Of a DNA stretch of 64,000 nt, positions 25,051 through 33,586 are shown piece after piece (positions within the stretch are counted from its first letter, which is position 1; the number at the start of each line of letters is the position of its first letter). Source of the stretch: Streptomyces erythrochromogenes. Its GTDB lineage: Bacteria > Actinomycetota > Actinomycetes > Streptomycetales > Streptomycetaceae. A model generated the notes under the pieces. It saw only the letters and a list, made by a program, of their open reading frames with translations, had not been told where the DNA came from and did not search any database. The stretch spans positions 1,984,001 through 2,048,000 of the forward strand of contig NZ_CP108036.1 in the NCBI RefSeq assembly GCF_036170895.1, written 5' to 3'. The translations under genes were made by a program, and so were the position numbers.

Positions 25051-25635
25051 GGCCTCCGGCGCGGCCTGCCGATTTCGGGGCGCTGCCCCGTCTGCGGCCC
25101 GTCGGGCTCGGGTGGGGCGGTGCCCCTCCGGGGGCTCGGCGCGTGCGGCCGTGTCCCGGCCAGGCGGCCCGGGTCGCACGCTCGTCCAGCGGGGAGCCCC
25201 CGCAGTGTCCCCACCCCACGGCTCCGCTTCGTCCGAGGCGGGCCGGTACCGCCGCGCGGGGGTATGGGGACGGTGGGGGGTGTCCCCGCAGGACGAGGGC
25301 GCGACCACCCCGTCTGGCCCGTGACACACCCGCACGCGCCGAGCCGAGGAGACCCCCCCGGCGGCCCCGCACCCCCACCCCCCATCCCGACCCCGCCCAG
25401 GCGCATCAACCGAGCTCCGCCGGCGATTGAGGCGCGGCCACCGGCCCGCAGCCGGAGAACAGGCGGCACCGCCCGGCCAGGGCAGCGGCGGCCACCGCCC
25501 CGCACCCGGAGAAGGGCACCGCCCGGCCAGGGCAAGGGCGTGACCCCCGTCACCCCGTCCCACCATTCGGGACCAGTTCGTCCGCATCCTGGACAGTAGT
25601 GGACTCCTCCAATCGGCCCATGACACGCTTCCGCC
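25051..25635. other. Long noncoding stretch with a dispersed-repeat-like element
   Basis: No coding frame here has support. It holds a GGGGC-GCT-GCCCC hairpin (about 25078), a large imperfect inverted repeat (25130-25352), the motif CCGGCGATTGAGG (about 25421), and a 20-bp direct repeat (25465-25484 and 25515-25534, beginning GGCACCGCCCGG). The hairpin and CGATTGAGG pieces resemble intergenic repeats scattered in Streptomyces genomes. The right end should contain the promoter of the sulfur operon. Confidence 0.55.
25130..25352. repeat. Large imperfect inverted repeat
   Basis: The arm at about 25130-25219 (GGCTCGGCGCGTGCGG...CTCGTCCAGCGGGGA...) pairs over most of its length with the reverse complement of 25261-25352, leaving a loop of about 40 bp. 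Similarity continues outward on both sides. It is compatible with a MITE-like palindrome or a structured RNA. Confidence 0.5.
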
Positions 25636-25719
25636 ATGAATGGAGCTGGAATTGCCTTGGTGAGTCGGCGGCACGTCGACCTCGGCCGCATGTCCAGCGC
25701 CATCTGTCCGGCGTGCTGA
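25636..25719 (+). CDS. Cysteine-type leader peptide of the sulfur operon
   Basis: A 27-residue ORF starting MNGAGIALVSRRHVDLGR and ending in Cys-Pro-Ala-Cys before TGA. The RRHVDLGRMSSAIC core is the actinobacterial putative leader peptide family found ahead of sulfur-assimilation operons. By analogy with the cysteine-responsive upstream ORF of mycobacteria, translation through the terminal Cys codons probably attenuates downstream expression when cysteine is plentiful. In-frame TTG/GTG codons at 25657/25660 could also be the start. It lies 216 bp before the reductase gene. Confidence 0.75.
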   Translation: MNGAGIALVSRRHVDLGRMSSAICPAC

Positions 25720-25935
25720 CGGAACCAGCAACCGCCGCACATCGCCGCAATCCCGGCATCGCCGCCGTGGAAGTGTCGATCATCGCAGTCCCCTGAAGGC
25801 CGAATTCCGCCCTGTCCGCCGGTCACCCCGGCAAGGCGCGGGCAATCAGCCGCACCCGCTCAGCGTCCAGGGGTCACGCCACCCCGCCCGCTTCACCAGC
25901 CCCTGCCCTGAGCCGCCCAAGAAGGACGTACCGCC

Positions 25936-27639
25936 ATGGCCGCCACCCCCGAAACGCCCGCGCCCGCCGCAGCCGCCGCGCGCCGCAAGACCGGCCGTCA
26001 CCGCGGCGAGGGACAGTGGGCCGTCGGACACCACACGCCCCTCAACGGCAACGAGCAGTTCAAGAAGGACGACGACGGTCTCAATGTGCGGACACGCATT
26101 GAGACGATCTACGCCCACCGGGGCTTCGACTCCATCGACCCCAACGACCTGCGCGGCCGTATGCGCTGGTGGGGCCTCTACACCCAGCGCAAGCCCGGGA
26201 TCGACGGCGGCAAGACCGCGATCCTGGAGCCCGAGGAGCTGGACGACAAGTACTTCATGCTGCGCGTGCGCATCGACGGCGGCCGGCTGACCACCGAGCA
26301 GCTGCGCGTCATCGGCGAGATCTCCGAGGAGTTCGCGCGCGGCACCGCCGACCTCACCGACCGCCAGAACGTGCAGTACCACTGGATCCGGATCGAGGAC
26401 GTCCCGGAGATCTGGCGCCGCCTGGAGGCCGTCGGCCTGTCCACCACCGAGGCCTGCGGAGACACGCCCCGCGTCATCCTCGGCTCGCCCGTCGCCGGCA
26501 TCGCCCAGGACGAGATCATCGACGGCACGCCCGCCATCGACGAGATCTACCGCCGCATCGTGGGCAACAAGGACTTCTCCAACCTGCCCCGCAAGTTCAA
26601 GTCCGCGATCTCCGGCTCGCCGCTCCTCGACGTGGCGCACGAGATCAACGACATCGCGTTCGTGGGCGTGAACCACCCCGAGCACGGTCCCGGCTTCGAC
26701 GTCTGGGTCGGCGGCGGGCTGTCCACCAACCCCAAGCTCGGTGTGCGCCTGGGCACCTGGGTCTCGCTCGACGAGGTCCCGGACGTGTACGAGGGCGTCA
26801 TCTCGATCTTCCGCGACTACGGCTACCGCCGGCTGCGCACCCGTGCCCGCCTGAAGTTCCTCGTCGCCGACTGGGGCGCGGCCAAGTTCCGCCAGGTCCT
26901 GGAGGACGAGTACCTGAAGCGGAAGCTGACCGACGGCCCCGCGCCCGAGCAGCCCTCCGGCCAGTGGCGCGACCACGTCGGCGTCCACCAGCAGCAGGAC
27001 GGCAAGTTCTACGTCGGCTTCGCGCCCCGCGTGGGCCGCGTGGACGGCGCCACCCTGACCAAGATCGCGGACATCGCGGAGCAGCACGGCTCCGGCCGCC
27101 TGCGCACCACCGCCGAGCAGAAGATGATCGTGCTCGACATCGAGTCCGACAAGGTCGACTCGGTCGTCGAGGCGCTGGAGGCGTTGGACCTGCGGGTCAA
27201 GCCGTCTCCGTTCCGCCGCGGCACGATGGCCTGCACCGGCATCGAGTTCTGCAAGCTGGCCATCGTCGAGACCAAGGCGCGCGGCGCCTCGCTCATCGAC
27301 GAACTGGAGCGCCGCCTGCCGGACTTCGCCGAGCCGCTCACCATCAACATCAACGGCTGCCCGAACGCCTGCGCCCGTATCCAGGTGGCGGACATCGGTC
27401 TCAAGGGGCAGCTGGTCCTGGACGACGACGGCAACCAGGTGGAGGGCTACCAGGTCCACCTGGGCGGCGCCCTCGGCCTGGAGGCCGGCTTCGGCCGCAA
27501 GGTCCGCGGCCTCAAGGTCACCTCGGCCGGTCTGCCCGACTACGTCGAGCGGGTCGTCAAGAGCTACGAGGAGCAGCGCGAGGACGGCGAGCGCTTCGCG
27601 GCCTGGGTCGCCCGCGCGGACGAGAAGAGCCTCTCGTGA
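25936..27639 (+). CDS. Ferredoxin-type sulfite (nitrite) reductase
   Basis: A 567-residue siroheme/[4Fe-4S] reductase that makes sulfide from sulfite using six electrons, probably from ferredoxin. Two siroheme-binding half domains are seen. Cluster-binding cysteines are in the family spacing TACTGIEFCK and NGCPNAC. Nitrite and sulfite reductases of this family are hard to separate by sequence, but its place at the head of cysH-C-D-N and a chelatase strongly favours sulfite. The ATG at 25936 has GAAGGA upstream. Its stop overlaps the GTG of the next small gene, and the leader peptide lies upstream. Confidence 0.93.
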   Translation: MAATPETPAPAAAAARRKTGRHRGEGQWAVGHHTPLNGNEQFKKDDDGLNVRTRIETIYAHRGFDSIDPNDLRGRMRWWGLYTQRKPGIDGGKTAILEPEELDDKYFMLRVRIDGGRLTTEQLRVIGEISEEFARGTADLTDRQNVQYHWIRIEDVPEIWRRLEAVGLSTTEACGDTPRVILGSPVAGIAQDEIIDGTPAIDEIYRRIVGNKDFSNLPRKFKSAISGSPLLDVAHEINDIAFVGVNHPEHGPGFDVWVGGGLSTNPKLGVRLGTWVSLDEVPDVYEGVISIFRDYGYRRLRTRARLKFLVADWGAAKFRQVLEDEYLKRKLTDGPAPEQPSGQWRDHVGVHQQQDGKFYVGFAPRVGRVDGATLTKIADIAEQHGSGRLRTTAEQKMIVLDIESDKVDSVVEALEALDLRVKPSPFRRGTMACTGIEFCKLAIVETKARGASLIDELERRLPDFAEPLTININGCPNACARIQVADIGLKGQLVLDDDGNQVEGYQVHLGGALGLEAGFGRKVRGLKVTSAGLPDYVERVVKSYEEQREDGERFAAWVARADEKSLS

Positions 27640-27824
27640 GCGAGCGAGCCGCACCCTTCTACTGCCCCTACTGCGGCGACGAGGACCTGTTCCCGCACGA
27701 GACCGGCCACGGCGCGTGGGAGTGCAGGGCCTGCAACCGGGCCTTCCAGCTGAAGTACCTCGGGCTGCTGGCCCGGGGCGTTCGGTCCGATTCGGCGGAA
27801 TCAGCGGGAGGCGACGAGATATGA
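27636..27824 (+). CDS. Small zinc-ribbon-like protein of the cys operon
   Basis: A 62-residue protein overlapping genes on both sides (GTGA with the reductase stop, ATGA with cysH). It has two CxxC pairs, CPYC near residue 10 and CRAC near 31, 18 residues apart, as in a rubredoxin-like or zinc-ribbon fold, then a basic/acidic tail. It sits between reductase and cysH in the same order as in S. coelicolor (SCO6101 region, from memory). It may bind zinc or an Fe-S centre and assist electron transfer to the reductase; this is inference. Confidence 0.8.
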   Translation: MSERAAPFYCPYCGDEDLFPHETGHGAWECRACNRAFQLKYLGLLARGVRSDSAESAGGDEI

Positions 27825-28564
27825 CCACCACTCAAGACGCCGGTCTCAAGAACGCAACGCTCAAGAACGCGGCGCTCAAGGCCGAGACGCTCAAGGAGCT
27901 GGCCGAGCAGGCGGGCCGCGACCTGGAGGACGCCTCCGCGCCGGACATCCTGCGCTGGGCGGCCGACACCTTCGGCGGGAAGTTCGCCGTGACCTCCTCC
28001 ATGGAGGACGCGGTCGTCGCCCACCTGGCCTCGCGGGTCTTCCCCGGTGTGGACGTGGTCTTCCTCGACACGGGCTACCACTTCGAGGAGACCATCGGCA
28101 CCCGGGATGCGGTCGACGCGGTGATGGACGTCAACGTCATCACGCTGACCCCGCGTCAGACCGTGGCCGAGCAGGACGCCGAGTACGGCCCGAAGCTGCA
28201 CGACCGGGACCCCGACCTGTGCTGCGCACTGCGCAAGGTCAAGCCGCTGGAAGAGGGCCTGACGGCGTACGACGCGTGGGCGACGGGCCTGCGCCGCGAC
28301 GAGTCCCCGACCCGGGCGAACACCCCGGTGGTCGGCTGGGACGAGAAGCGGCAGAAGGTCAAGGTCTCGCCGATCGCCCGCTGGACGCAGGACGACGTGG
28401 ACGCGTACGTCGCCGAGCACGGCGTACTCACCAACCCGCTGCTGATGGACGGCTACGCCTCCGTCGGCTGTGCCCCCTGCACCCGCCGCGTGGCGGAGGG
28501 CGAGGACGCGCGGTCCGGCCGCTGGGCCGGGCGGGGCAAGACCGAGTGCGGACTGCACGGCTGA
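27821..28564 (+). CDS. cysH: Phosphoadenylyl/adenylyl-sulfate reductase
   Basis: A 247-residue reductase. It has the PAPS-reductase fold with the substrate loop FAVTSSMEDAVV and the C-terminal catalytic ECGLH. Two Cys pairs, DLCCALRK and GCAPCTRR, bind the [4Fe-4S] cluster found in the APS-using (plant/Bacillus) class. So it probably reduces APS directly. The N-terminus has a repetitive LKNATLKNAALKAETLKE helix. It starts at ATG 27821, overlapping the zinc-ribbon gene, and is followed immediately by cysC. Third gene of the assimilation operon. Confidence 0.92.
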   Translation: MTTTQDAGLKNATLKNAALKAETLKELAEQAGRDLEDASAPDILRWAADTFGGKFAVTSSMEDAVVAHLASRVFPGVDVVFLDTGYHFEETIGTRDAVDAVMDVNVITLTPRQTVAEQDAEYGPKLHDRDPDLCCALRKVKPLEEGLTAYDAWATGLRRDESPTRANTPVVGWDEKRQKVKVSPIARWTQDDVDAYVAEHGVLTNPLLMDGYASVGCAPCTRRVAEGEDARSGRWAGRGKTECGLHG

Positions 28565-29145
28565 TGACGACCAGCGAAGAACCTACGGAGACAGAGCAGA
28601 TGAGCGTGAGCGACCAGGGCGCCACCGTGTGGCTGACCGGGCTGCCGAGCGCGGGCAAGACCACCATCGCCTACGCGCTGGCCGAGCGGCTGCGCGCCGA
28701 GGGCCACCGCGTGGAGGTGCTCGACGGGGACGAGATCCGCGAGTTCCTCTCCGCCGGCCTGGGCTTCACCCGCGAGGACCGGCACACCAACGTGCAGCGG
28801 ATCGGCTTCGTCGCCGAACTCCTCGCGAGCAACGGCGTCAAGGCGCTGGTGCCGGTGATCGCGCCGTTCGCCGACAGCCGCGAGGCCGTCCGGGGGCGGC
28901 ACGCCGCCGCGGCGACGGACTACCTCGAGGTGCACGTGGCCACCCCGGTCGAGGTGTGCTCCGAGCGTGACGTGAAGGGTCTGTACGCCAAGCAGGCGGC
29001 GGGCGAGATCTCCGGTCTGACCGGGGTCGACGACCCGTACGAGGCGCCGGAGTCCCCGGACCTCCGTATCGAGTCGCACACGCAGACCGTGCAGGAGTCG
29101 GCCTCGGCCCTGCACGCGCTGCTCACCGAGAGGGGTCTGGCATGA
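28564..29145 (+). CDS. cysC: Adenylylsulfate kinase
   Basis: A 193-residue APS kinase (phosphorylates APS to PAPS with ATP). The P-loop GLPSAGKTTIAYALAE and the motif DGDEIREFLS, then FTREDRHTN, are intact. The first ATG (28564) overlaps the cysH stop; an internal ATG at 28600 with GGAG nine bases upstream gives a more typical 181 residues, so the true start is uncertain. Its stop overlaps the cysD ATG. Presence of APS kinase beside an APS-reductase-type CysH suggests PAPS is also needed for sulfation or as a control branch. Confidence 0.9.
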   Translation: MTTSEEPTETEQMSVSDQGATVWLTGLPSAGKTTIAYALAERLRAEGHRVEVLDGDEIREFLSAGLGFTREDRHTNVQRIGFVAELLASNGVKALVPVIAPFADSREAVRGRHAAAATDYLEVHVATPVEVCSERDVKGLYAKQAAGEISGLTGVDDPYEAPESPDLRIESHTQTVQESASALHALLTERGLA

Positions 29146-30080
29146 CGACGACCGTCGCACACGTCCACGGCGAGACGGACGCGCCCTACGCGCTGTCGCA
29201 CCTCGACGCCCTCGAGTCCGAGGCCGTGCACATCTTCCGCGAGGTGGCGGGCGAGTTCGAGAAGCCGGTGATCCTCTTCTCCGGCGGCAAGGACTCCATC
29301 GTCATGCTGCACCTGGCGCTGAAGGCGTTCGCGCCGGCGCCGGTGCCCTTCGCGCTGCTGCACGTCGACACGGGCCACAACTTCCCCGAGGTGCTGGAGT
29401 ACCGCGACCGCACCGTCGCCGAGCACGGGCTGCGCCTGCACGTGGCGTCCGTCCAGGACTACATCGACGCGGGCAAGCTGCGCGAGCGCCCCGACGGCAC
29501 CCGCAACCCGCTGCAGACCGTCCCGCTGACGGAGGCGATCCAGCAACTGAAGTTCGACGCCGTGTTCGGCGGCGGCCGCCGCGACGAGGAGAAGGCCCGC
29601 GCCAAGGAGCGGGTGTTCAGCCTCCGCGACGAGTTCTCCCAGTGGGACCCGCGCCGCCAGCGGCCCGAGCTGTGGCAGCTCTACAACGGCCGCCACGCCC
29701 CCGGCGAGCACGTGCGCGTCTTCCCGCTCTCCAACTGGACCGAGCTGGACGTGTGGCAGTACATCGCCCGCGAGGGCATCGAACTCCCGGAGATCTACTT
29801 CGCCCACGAGCGCGAGGTCTTCAAGCGCAACGGCATGTGGCTGACGGCCGGCGAGTGGGGCGGCCCGAAGGAGAGCGAGACGCCCGAGACGCGGCTCATC
29901 CGCTACCGCACCGTCGGTGACATGTCCTGCACCGGCGCCGTCGACTCCGACGCCGTCACGCTCGACGCCGTGATCGCCGAGATCGCCGTCTCCCGCCTCA
30001 CCGAGCGGGGCGCGACCCGCGCCGACGACAAGATGTCCGAGGCCGCGATGGAAGACCGCAAGCGCGAAGGGTACTTCTAG
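29142..30080 (+). CDS. cysD: Sulfate adenylyltransferase subunit 2
   Basis: A 312-residue ATP sulfurylase small subunit. The PP-loop SGGKDSIVML (about residue 45) binds ATP; the Asp-rich DAVFGGGRRDEEKARAKER and the SQWDPRRQRPELW region are typical of CysD. The ATG at 29142 overlaps the cysC stop. CysD makes APS from sulfate and ATP, driven by the GTPase CysN encoded immediately after. Confidence 0.95.
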   Translation: MTTTVAHVHGETDAPYALSHLDALESEAVHIFREVAGEFEKPVILFSGGKDSIVMLHLALKAFAPAPVPFALLHVDTGHNFPEVLEYRDRTVAEHGLRLHVASVQDYIDAGKLRERPDGTRNPLQTVPLTEAIQQLKFDAVFGGGRRDEEKARAKERVFSLRDEFSQWDPRRQRPELWQLYNGRHAPGEHVRVFPLSNWTELDVWQYIAREGIELPEIYFAHEREVFKRNGMWLTAGEWGGPKESETPETRLIRYRTVGDMSCTGAVDSDAVTLDAVIAEIAVSRLTERGATRADDKMSEAAMEDRKREGYF

Positions 30081-30082
30081 AA

Positions 30083-31432
30083 ATGACCAGCACCACCGAT
30101 CAGGTCGCCGGGCTCGACGACCTCGCGGCGACCACCCTGCTGCGCTTCGCGACCGCCGGTTCCGTCGACGACGGCAAGTCCACCCTGGTGGGCCGGCTGC
30201 TGCACGACTCCAAGTCGGTCCTGACCGACCAGATGGAGGCCGTCGAGGCCGTCTCCGCCCAGCGCGGCCAGGAGGCCCCCGACCTCGCGCTGCTCACCGA
30301 CGGCCTGCGGGCCGAGCGGGAGCAGGGCATCACCATCGACGTCGCGTACCGCTACTTCGCCACCGCACGCCGCCGGTTCATCCTCGCGGACACCCCCGGG
30401 CACGTGCAGTACACCCGGAACATGGTGACCGGCGCCTCCACTGCCGACCTGGCCGTGGTCCTGGTCGACGCCCGCAACGGCGTGATCGAGCAGACCCGCC
30501 GGCACGCGGCCGTCGCGGCCCTGCTGCGCGTCCCGCACGTGGTCCTCGCCGTGAACAAGATGGACCTGGTCGGCTACCAGGAGTCGGTCTTCGCGGCGAT
30601 CGCGGAGGAGTTCACCGCCTACGCCTCGGACCTGGGCGTCCCGGAGATCACCGCGATCCCGATCTCGGCCCTGGCCGGCGACAACGTGGTGGAGCCGTCC
30701 GCGAACATGGACTGGTACGGCGGGCCGACGGTGCTGGAGCACCTGGAGACGGTCCCGGTCAGCCACGACCTCACCGCCTGCCCGGCGCGTTTCCCGGTGC
30801 AGTACGTGATCCGTCCGCAGTCCGCGGAGCACCCCGACTACCGGGGCTACGCGGGCCAGATCGCCTCCGGCGTGCTGCGCGTCGGCGAGGCCGTCACCGT
30901 CCTGCCGTCGGGTCGCACCTCGGTCATCGAGGGCATCGACGCGCTGGGCGAGTCGGTGGACATCGCCTGGGCGCCGCAGTCGGTGACGGTGCGTCTGAAG
31001 GACGACATCGACATCTCGCGCGGCGACCTGATCGCGCCGTCCGCGAACGCCCCCGCCACCACGCAGGACGTCGTCGCGACCGTCTGCCACGTGGCGGACC
31101 AGCCCCTCTCCGTGGGCGCCCGGGTGCTGATCAAGCACACGACCCGCACGGTCAAGGCGATCGTCAAGGAGATCCCCTCGCGGCTGACCCTGGACGACCT
31201 GTCCCAGCACCCGGAGCCCGGGCAGCTCGTGGCCAACGACATCGGCCTCGTGGTCGTCCGTACCGCCGAGCCCCTCGCGCTCGACGCGTACGCCGACTCC
31301 CGCCGCACCGGATCGTTCCTGCTCATCGACCCGGCCGACGGCACCACGCTGGCGGCGGGCATGGCGGGCGAGTCCTTCGCCTCCAAGGCCGAGACGACCG
31401 TCCAGCCGGACGACGAGGGCTGGGACTTCTAG
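30083..31432 (+). CDS. cysN: Sulfate adenylyltransferase GTPase subunit
   Basis: A 449-residue translation-factor-type GTPase. G1 GSVDDGKSTLVGRLLHDSK, G3 DTPGHVQYTRN and G4 NKMD are intact; two beta-barrel domains follow. GTP hydrolysis by CysN powers APS formation by CysD. Unlike NodQ/CysNC fusions it lacks a C-terminal kinase, consistent with the separate cysC upstream. It starts two bases past cysD. Downstream are two possible tiny ORFs before the transporter genes. Confidence 0.95.
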   Translation: MTSTTDQVAGLDDLAATTLLRFATAGSVDDGKSTLVGRLLHDSKSVLTDQMEAVEAVSAQRGQEAPDLALLTDGLRAEREQGITIDVAYRYFATARRRFILADTPGHVQYTRNMVTGASTADLAVVLVDARNGVIEQTRRHAAVAALLRVPHVVLAVNKMDLVGYQESVFAAIAEEFTAYASDLGVPEITAIPISALAGDNVVEPSANMDWYGGPTVLEHLETVPVSHDLTACPARFPVQYVIRPQSAEHPDYRGYAGQIASGVLRVGEAVTVLPSGRTSVIEGIDALGESVDIAWAPQSVTVRLKDDIDISRGDLIAPSANAPATTQDVVATVCHVADQPLSVGARVLIKHTTRTVKAIVKEIPSRLTLDDLSQHPEPGQLVANDIGLVVVRTAEPLALDAYADSRRTGSFLLIDPADGTTLAAGMAGESFASKAETTVQPDDEGWDF

Positions 31433-31435
31433 GCG

Positions 31436-31537
31436 ATGTTCACCGATCTCTACTCGACCTTCGCGAAGGAGGGCGGCCGCGTGGGCAGCGGCGCCCTCGG
31501 CAGCGGCCAGGGAGGGGTGGCGCGATGTGCGCGATGA
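31436..31537 (+). CDS. Possible small ORF after cysN
   Basis: ATG 31436 to TGA 31537 would encode 33 residues (MFTDLYSTFAKEGGRVGSG...), three bases after the cysN stop. No convincing ribosome site is present beyond coupling to cysN. A second ORF (31525-31599, 24 codons) has GGAGGGG upstream. Both could be chance. The cysN-to-lipoprotein gap is 196 bp. Confidence 0.25.
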   Translation: MFTDLYSTFAKEGGRVGSGALGSGQGGVARCAR

Positions 31538-31628
31538 CCGCCCCCGTCCCCGACGAGCCGTACCTGCCCCCGTCCCACAGACGAAGACCCGCGCCGTAGA
31601 CCACGGCGCGCCGAGAGGAAGTCCTCCC

Positions 31629-32750
31629 GTGCCTGCCACCACCCGGACCACCCTGCGCCGCGGCCTCGCCGCTGCCGCTGCCCTGCCGCTGCTGATCGGC
31701 GCCCTCGCCTCCTGCGGCTACGGCTCCCAGTCGGACGACAAGGGTGACAAGAAAGCGAACGCCGCTGCCGCGGACGGCAGGAAGCTGTCGGCGTCCGAGG
31801 TCCGTATCGGGTACTTCCCGAACCTGACCCACGCCACCGCCCTGGTCGGGCTCCAGGAGGGCCTGATCCAGAAGGAACTCGGCGGCACGGCAGTCAAGCC
31901 GCAGACCTTCAACGCCGGTCCGTCGGAGATCGAGGCGCTCAACGGCGGTTCGCTCGACATCGGTTTCATCGGCCCCTCGCCGTCGATCAACGGCTATGTG
32001 AAGTCCAAGGGCTCCAACCTGCGGATCATCTCCGGCTCCGCCTCGGGCGGCGTGAAGCTGGTGGTGAACCCGGACAAGATCAAGACCCTGGACGACCTCA
32101 AGGGCAAGAAGATCGCCACCCCGCAGAAGGGGAACACGCAGGACGTCGCGTTCCTCAACTGGATCTCCGAGAAGGGCTGGACGGTCGACCCGGAGTCCGG
32201 CAAGGGTGACGTCTCCGTCGTCCGCACCGACAACAAGGTCACCCCGGACGCCTTCAAGCAGGGTTCCATCGACGGCGCCTGGGTGCCGGAGCCGACGGCT
32301 TCCAAGCTCGTCTCCGACGGCGGTTCCGTCCTCCTCGACGAGACCGCCCTGTGGCCCGAAAAGAAGTTCGTGATCACGAACATCATCGTGTCGCAGAAGT
32401 TCCTCAAGGAGCACCCGGACGTCGTCGAAGCCGTGCTCACGGGCACCGTGAAGACGAACGAGTGGATCAACGCCAATCCGGACAAGGCGAAGGCCTCCGC
32501 CAACGCCAAGCTGGCGGCGGACAGCGGGAAGGCGCTCGACGCGAAGGTCATCGACCCGGCGTGGCCGAGCATCGCGATCACCGACGACCCGCTCGCGTCG
32601 ACGCTGAAGACCCAGTCGGACTGGGCGGTCAAGGCCAAGCTCATCGAGCAGCCCGACCTGGCCGGCATCTACGACCTGACGCTCCTGAACAAGGTCCTGA
32701 AGGCCGCCGGCAAGCCCGAGGTCTCCGACGCCGGCCTCGGCGCCAAGTAA
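31629..32750 (+). CDS. Sulfonate-type ABC transporter lipoprotein
   Basis: A 373-residue substrate-binding lipoprotein. The signal peptide ends in lipobox LIGALASC, followed by a polar linker. The body is a SsuA/TauA/NMT1-type periplasmic-binding fold: VRIGYFPNLTHATALVGL, LNGGSLDIGFIGPSPSI, and GWTVDPESGKGDVSVVRTDNK. The GTG start is chosen for GAGAGGAAG upstream. It should capture aliphatic sulfonates, taurine or similar sulfur compounds; sulfate-binding proteins look different. Genes for its ATPase and permease follow. Confidence 0.87.
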   Translation: MPATTRTTLRRGLAAAAALPLLIGALASCGYGSQSDDKGDKKANAAAADGRKLSASEVRIGYFPNLTHATALVGLQEGLIQKELGGTAVKPQTFNAGPSEIEALNGGSLDIGFIGPSPSINGYVKSKGSNLRIISGSASGGVKLVVNPDKIKTLDDLKGKKIATPQKGNTQDVAFLNWISEKGWTVDPESGKGDVSVVRTDNKVTPDAFKQGSIDGAWVPEPTASKLVSDGGSVLLDETALWPEKKFVITNIIVSQKFLKEHPDVVEAVLTGTVKTNEWINANPDKAKASANAKLAADSGKALDAKVIDPAWPSIAITDDPLASTLKTQSDWAVKAKLIEQPDLAGIYDLTLLNKVLKAAGKPEVSDAGLGAK

Positions 32751-32791
32751 CCCGTAAGCCAGCAATCCAGCAATCCCAGGAGGTGACGACC

Positions 32792-33586
32792 ATGGCCACG
32801 ACACTTGCCAAGGCTGCCGAGGGCACGGTGGCGGAGCACACGCACGCCGCCCGTATCGAGCACGTCTCGAAGTCCTTCTCCGGCCCGGCCGGATCGCAGC
32901 TCGTCCTGGACGACATCAGCCTCGATGTCGCTCCCGGAGAGTTCGTCACCATCCTGGGGGCCTCCGGCTGCGGAAAGTCCACCCTGCTCAACCTGGTCGC
33001 CGGCCTCGACAAGCCGACCGCGGGATCCATCGAGACCCCCGGCGGCCGCCCCGCGCTCATGTTCCAGGAACACGCCCTCTTCCCCTGGCTGACCGCCGGC
33101 AAGAACATCGAACTCGCCCTGCGCCTGCGCGGGGTCGCCAAGGCCGACCGCAAGCCCGAGGCCGAACGCCTGCTGGACCTCGTCCGCCTCGGCGGCGCCC
33201 ACGGCAAGCGCGTCCACGAACTCTCCGGCGGCATGCGCCAGCGCGTCGCCCTGGCCCGCGCCCTCGCCCAGGACAGCCGCCTGCTGCTCATGGACGAACC
33301 CTTCGCGGCCCTCGACGCCATCACCCGCGACGTCCTCCACGGCGAACTCACCCGCATCTGGGAAGAGACGGGCCTCTCGGTCCTGTTCGTCACCCACAAC
33401 GTGCGCGAGGCCGTCCGCCTCGCCCAGCGCGTGGTCCTGCTCTCCTCCCGCCCCGGACGGGTCGCCAAGGAATGGACCGTGGACATCCCCCAGCCGCGCC
33501 GCATCGAGGACGCGGACGTCGCGGAAATGTCCCTCGAGATCACCGAACACCTGCGTGGGGAGATCCGCCGCCATGGCCAGCACTGA
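32792..33586 (+). CDS. Sulfonate-type ABC transporter ATP-binding protein
   Basis: A 264-residue ABC ATPase of the SsuB/TauB group. Walker A GASGCGKST, Q-loop FQEHALFPW, signature LSGGMRQR, Walker B LLLMDEP and the switch His (VTHNV) are all present. The ATG at 32792 has a near-perfect AGGAGGTGA ribosome site. It overlaps the permease gene by 14 bp. It energises uptake by the permease encoded next. Confidence 0.93.
   Translation: MATTLAKAAEGTVAEHTHAARIEHVSKSFSGPAGSQLVLDDISLDVAPGEFVTILGASGCGKSTLLNLVAGLDKPTAGSIETPGGRPALMFQEHALFPWLTAGKNIELALRLRGVAKADRKPEAERLLDLVRLGGAHGKRVHELSGGMRQRVALARALAQDSRLLLMDEPFAALDAITRDVLHGELTRIWEETGLSVLFVTHNVREAVRLAQRVVLLSSRPGRVAKEWTVDIPQPRRIEDADVAEMSLEITEHLRGEIRRHGQH

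Noticed and set aside
25051..25540. Several open frames on both strands of the long intergenic region
   Set aside because: Low-complexity Arg/Pro/Gly composition, palindromic DNA and no starts with ribosome sites; better explained as repeats.
25550..25783. A minus-strand ORF opposite the leader peptide
   Set aside because: It is antisense to the conserved leader sequence, has no ribosome site and no protein features.
25846..27831. A long minus-strand frame opposite the sulfite reductase
   Set aside because: It is antisense to an intact siroheme reductase and lacks any recognisable domain or ribosome site.
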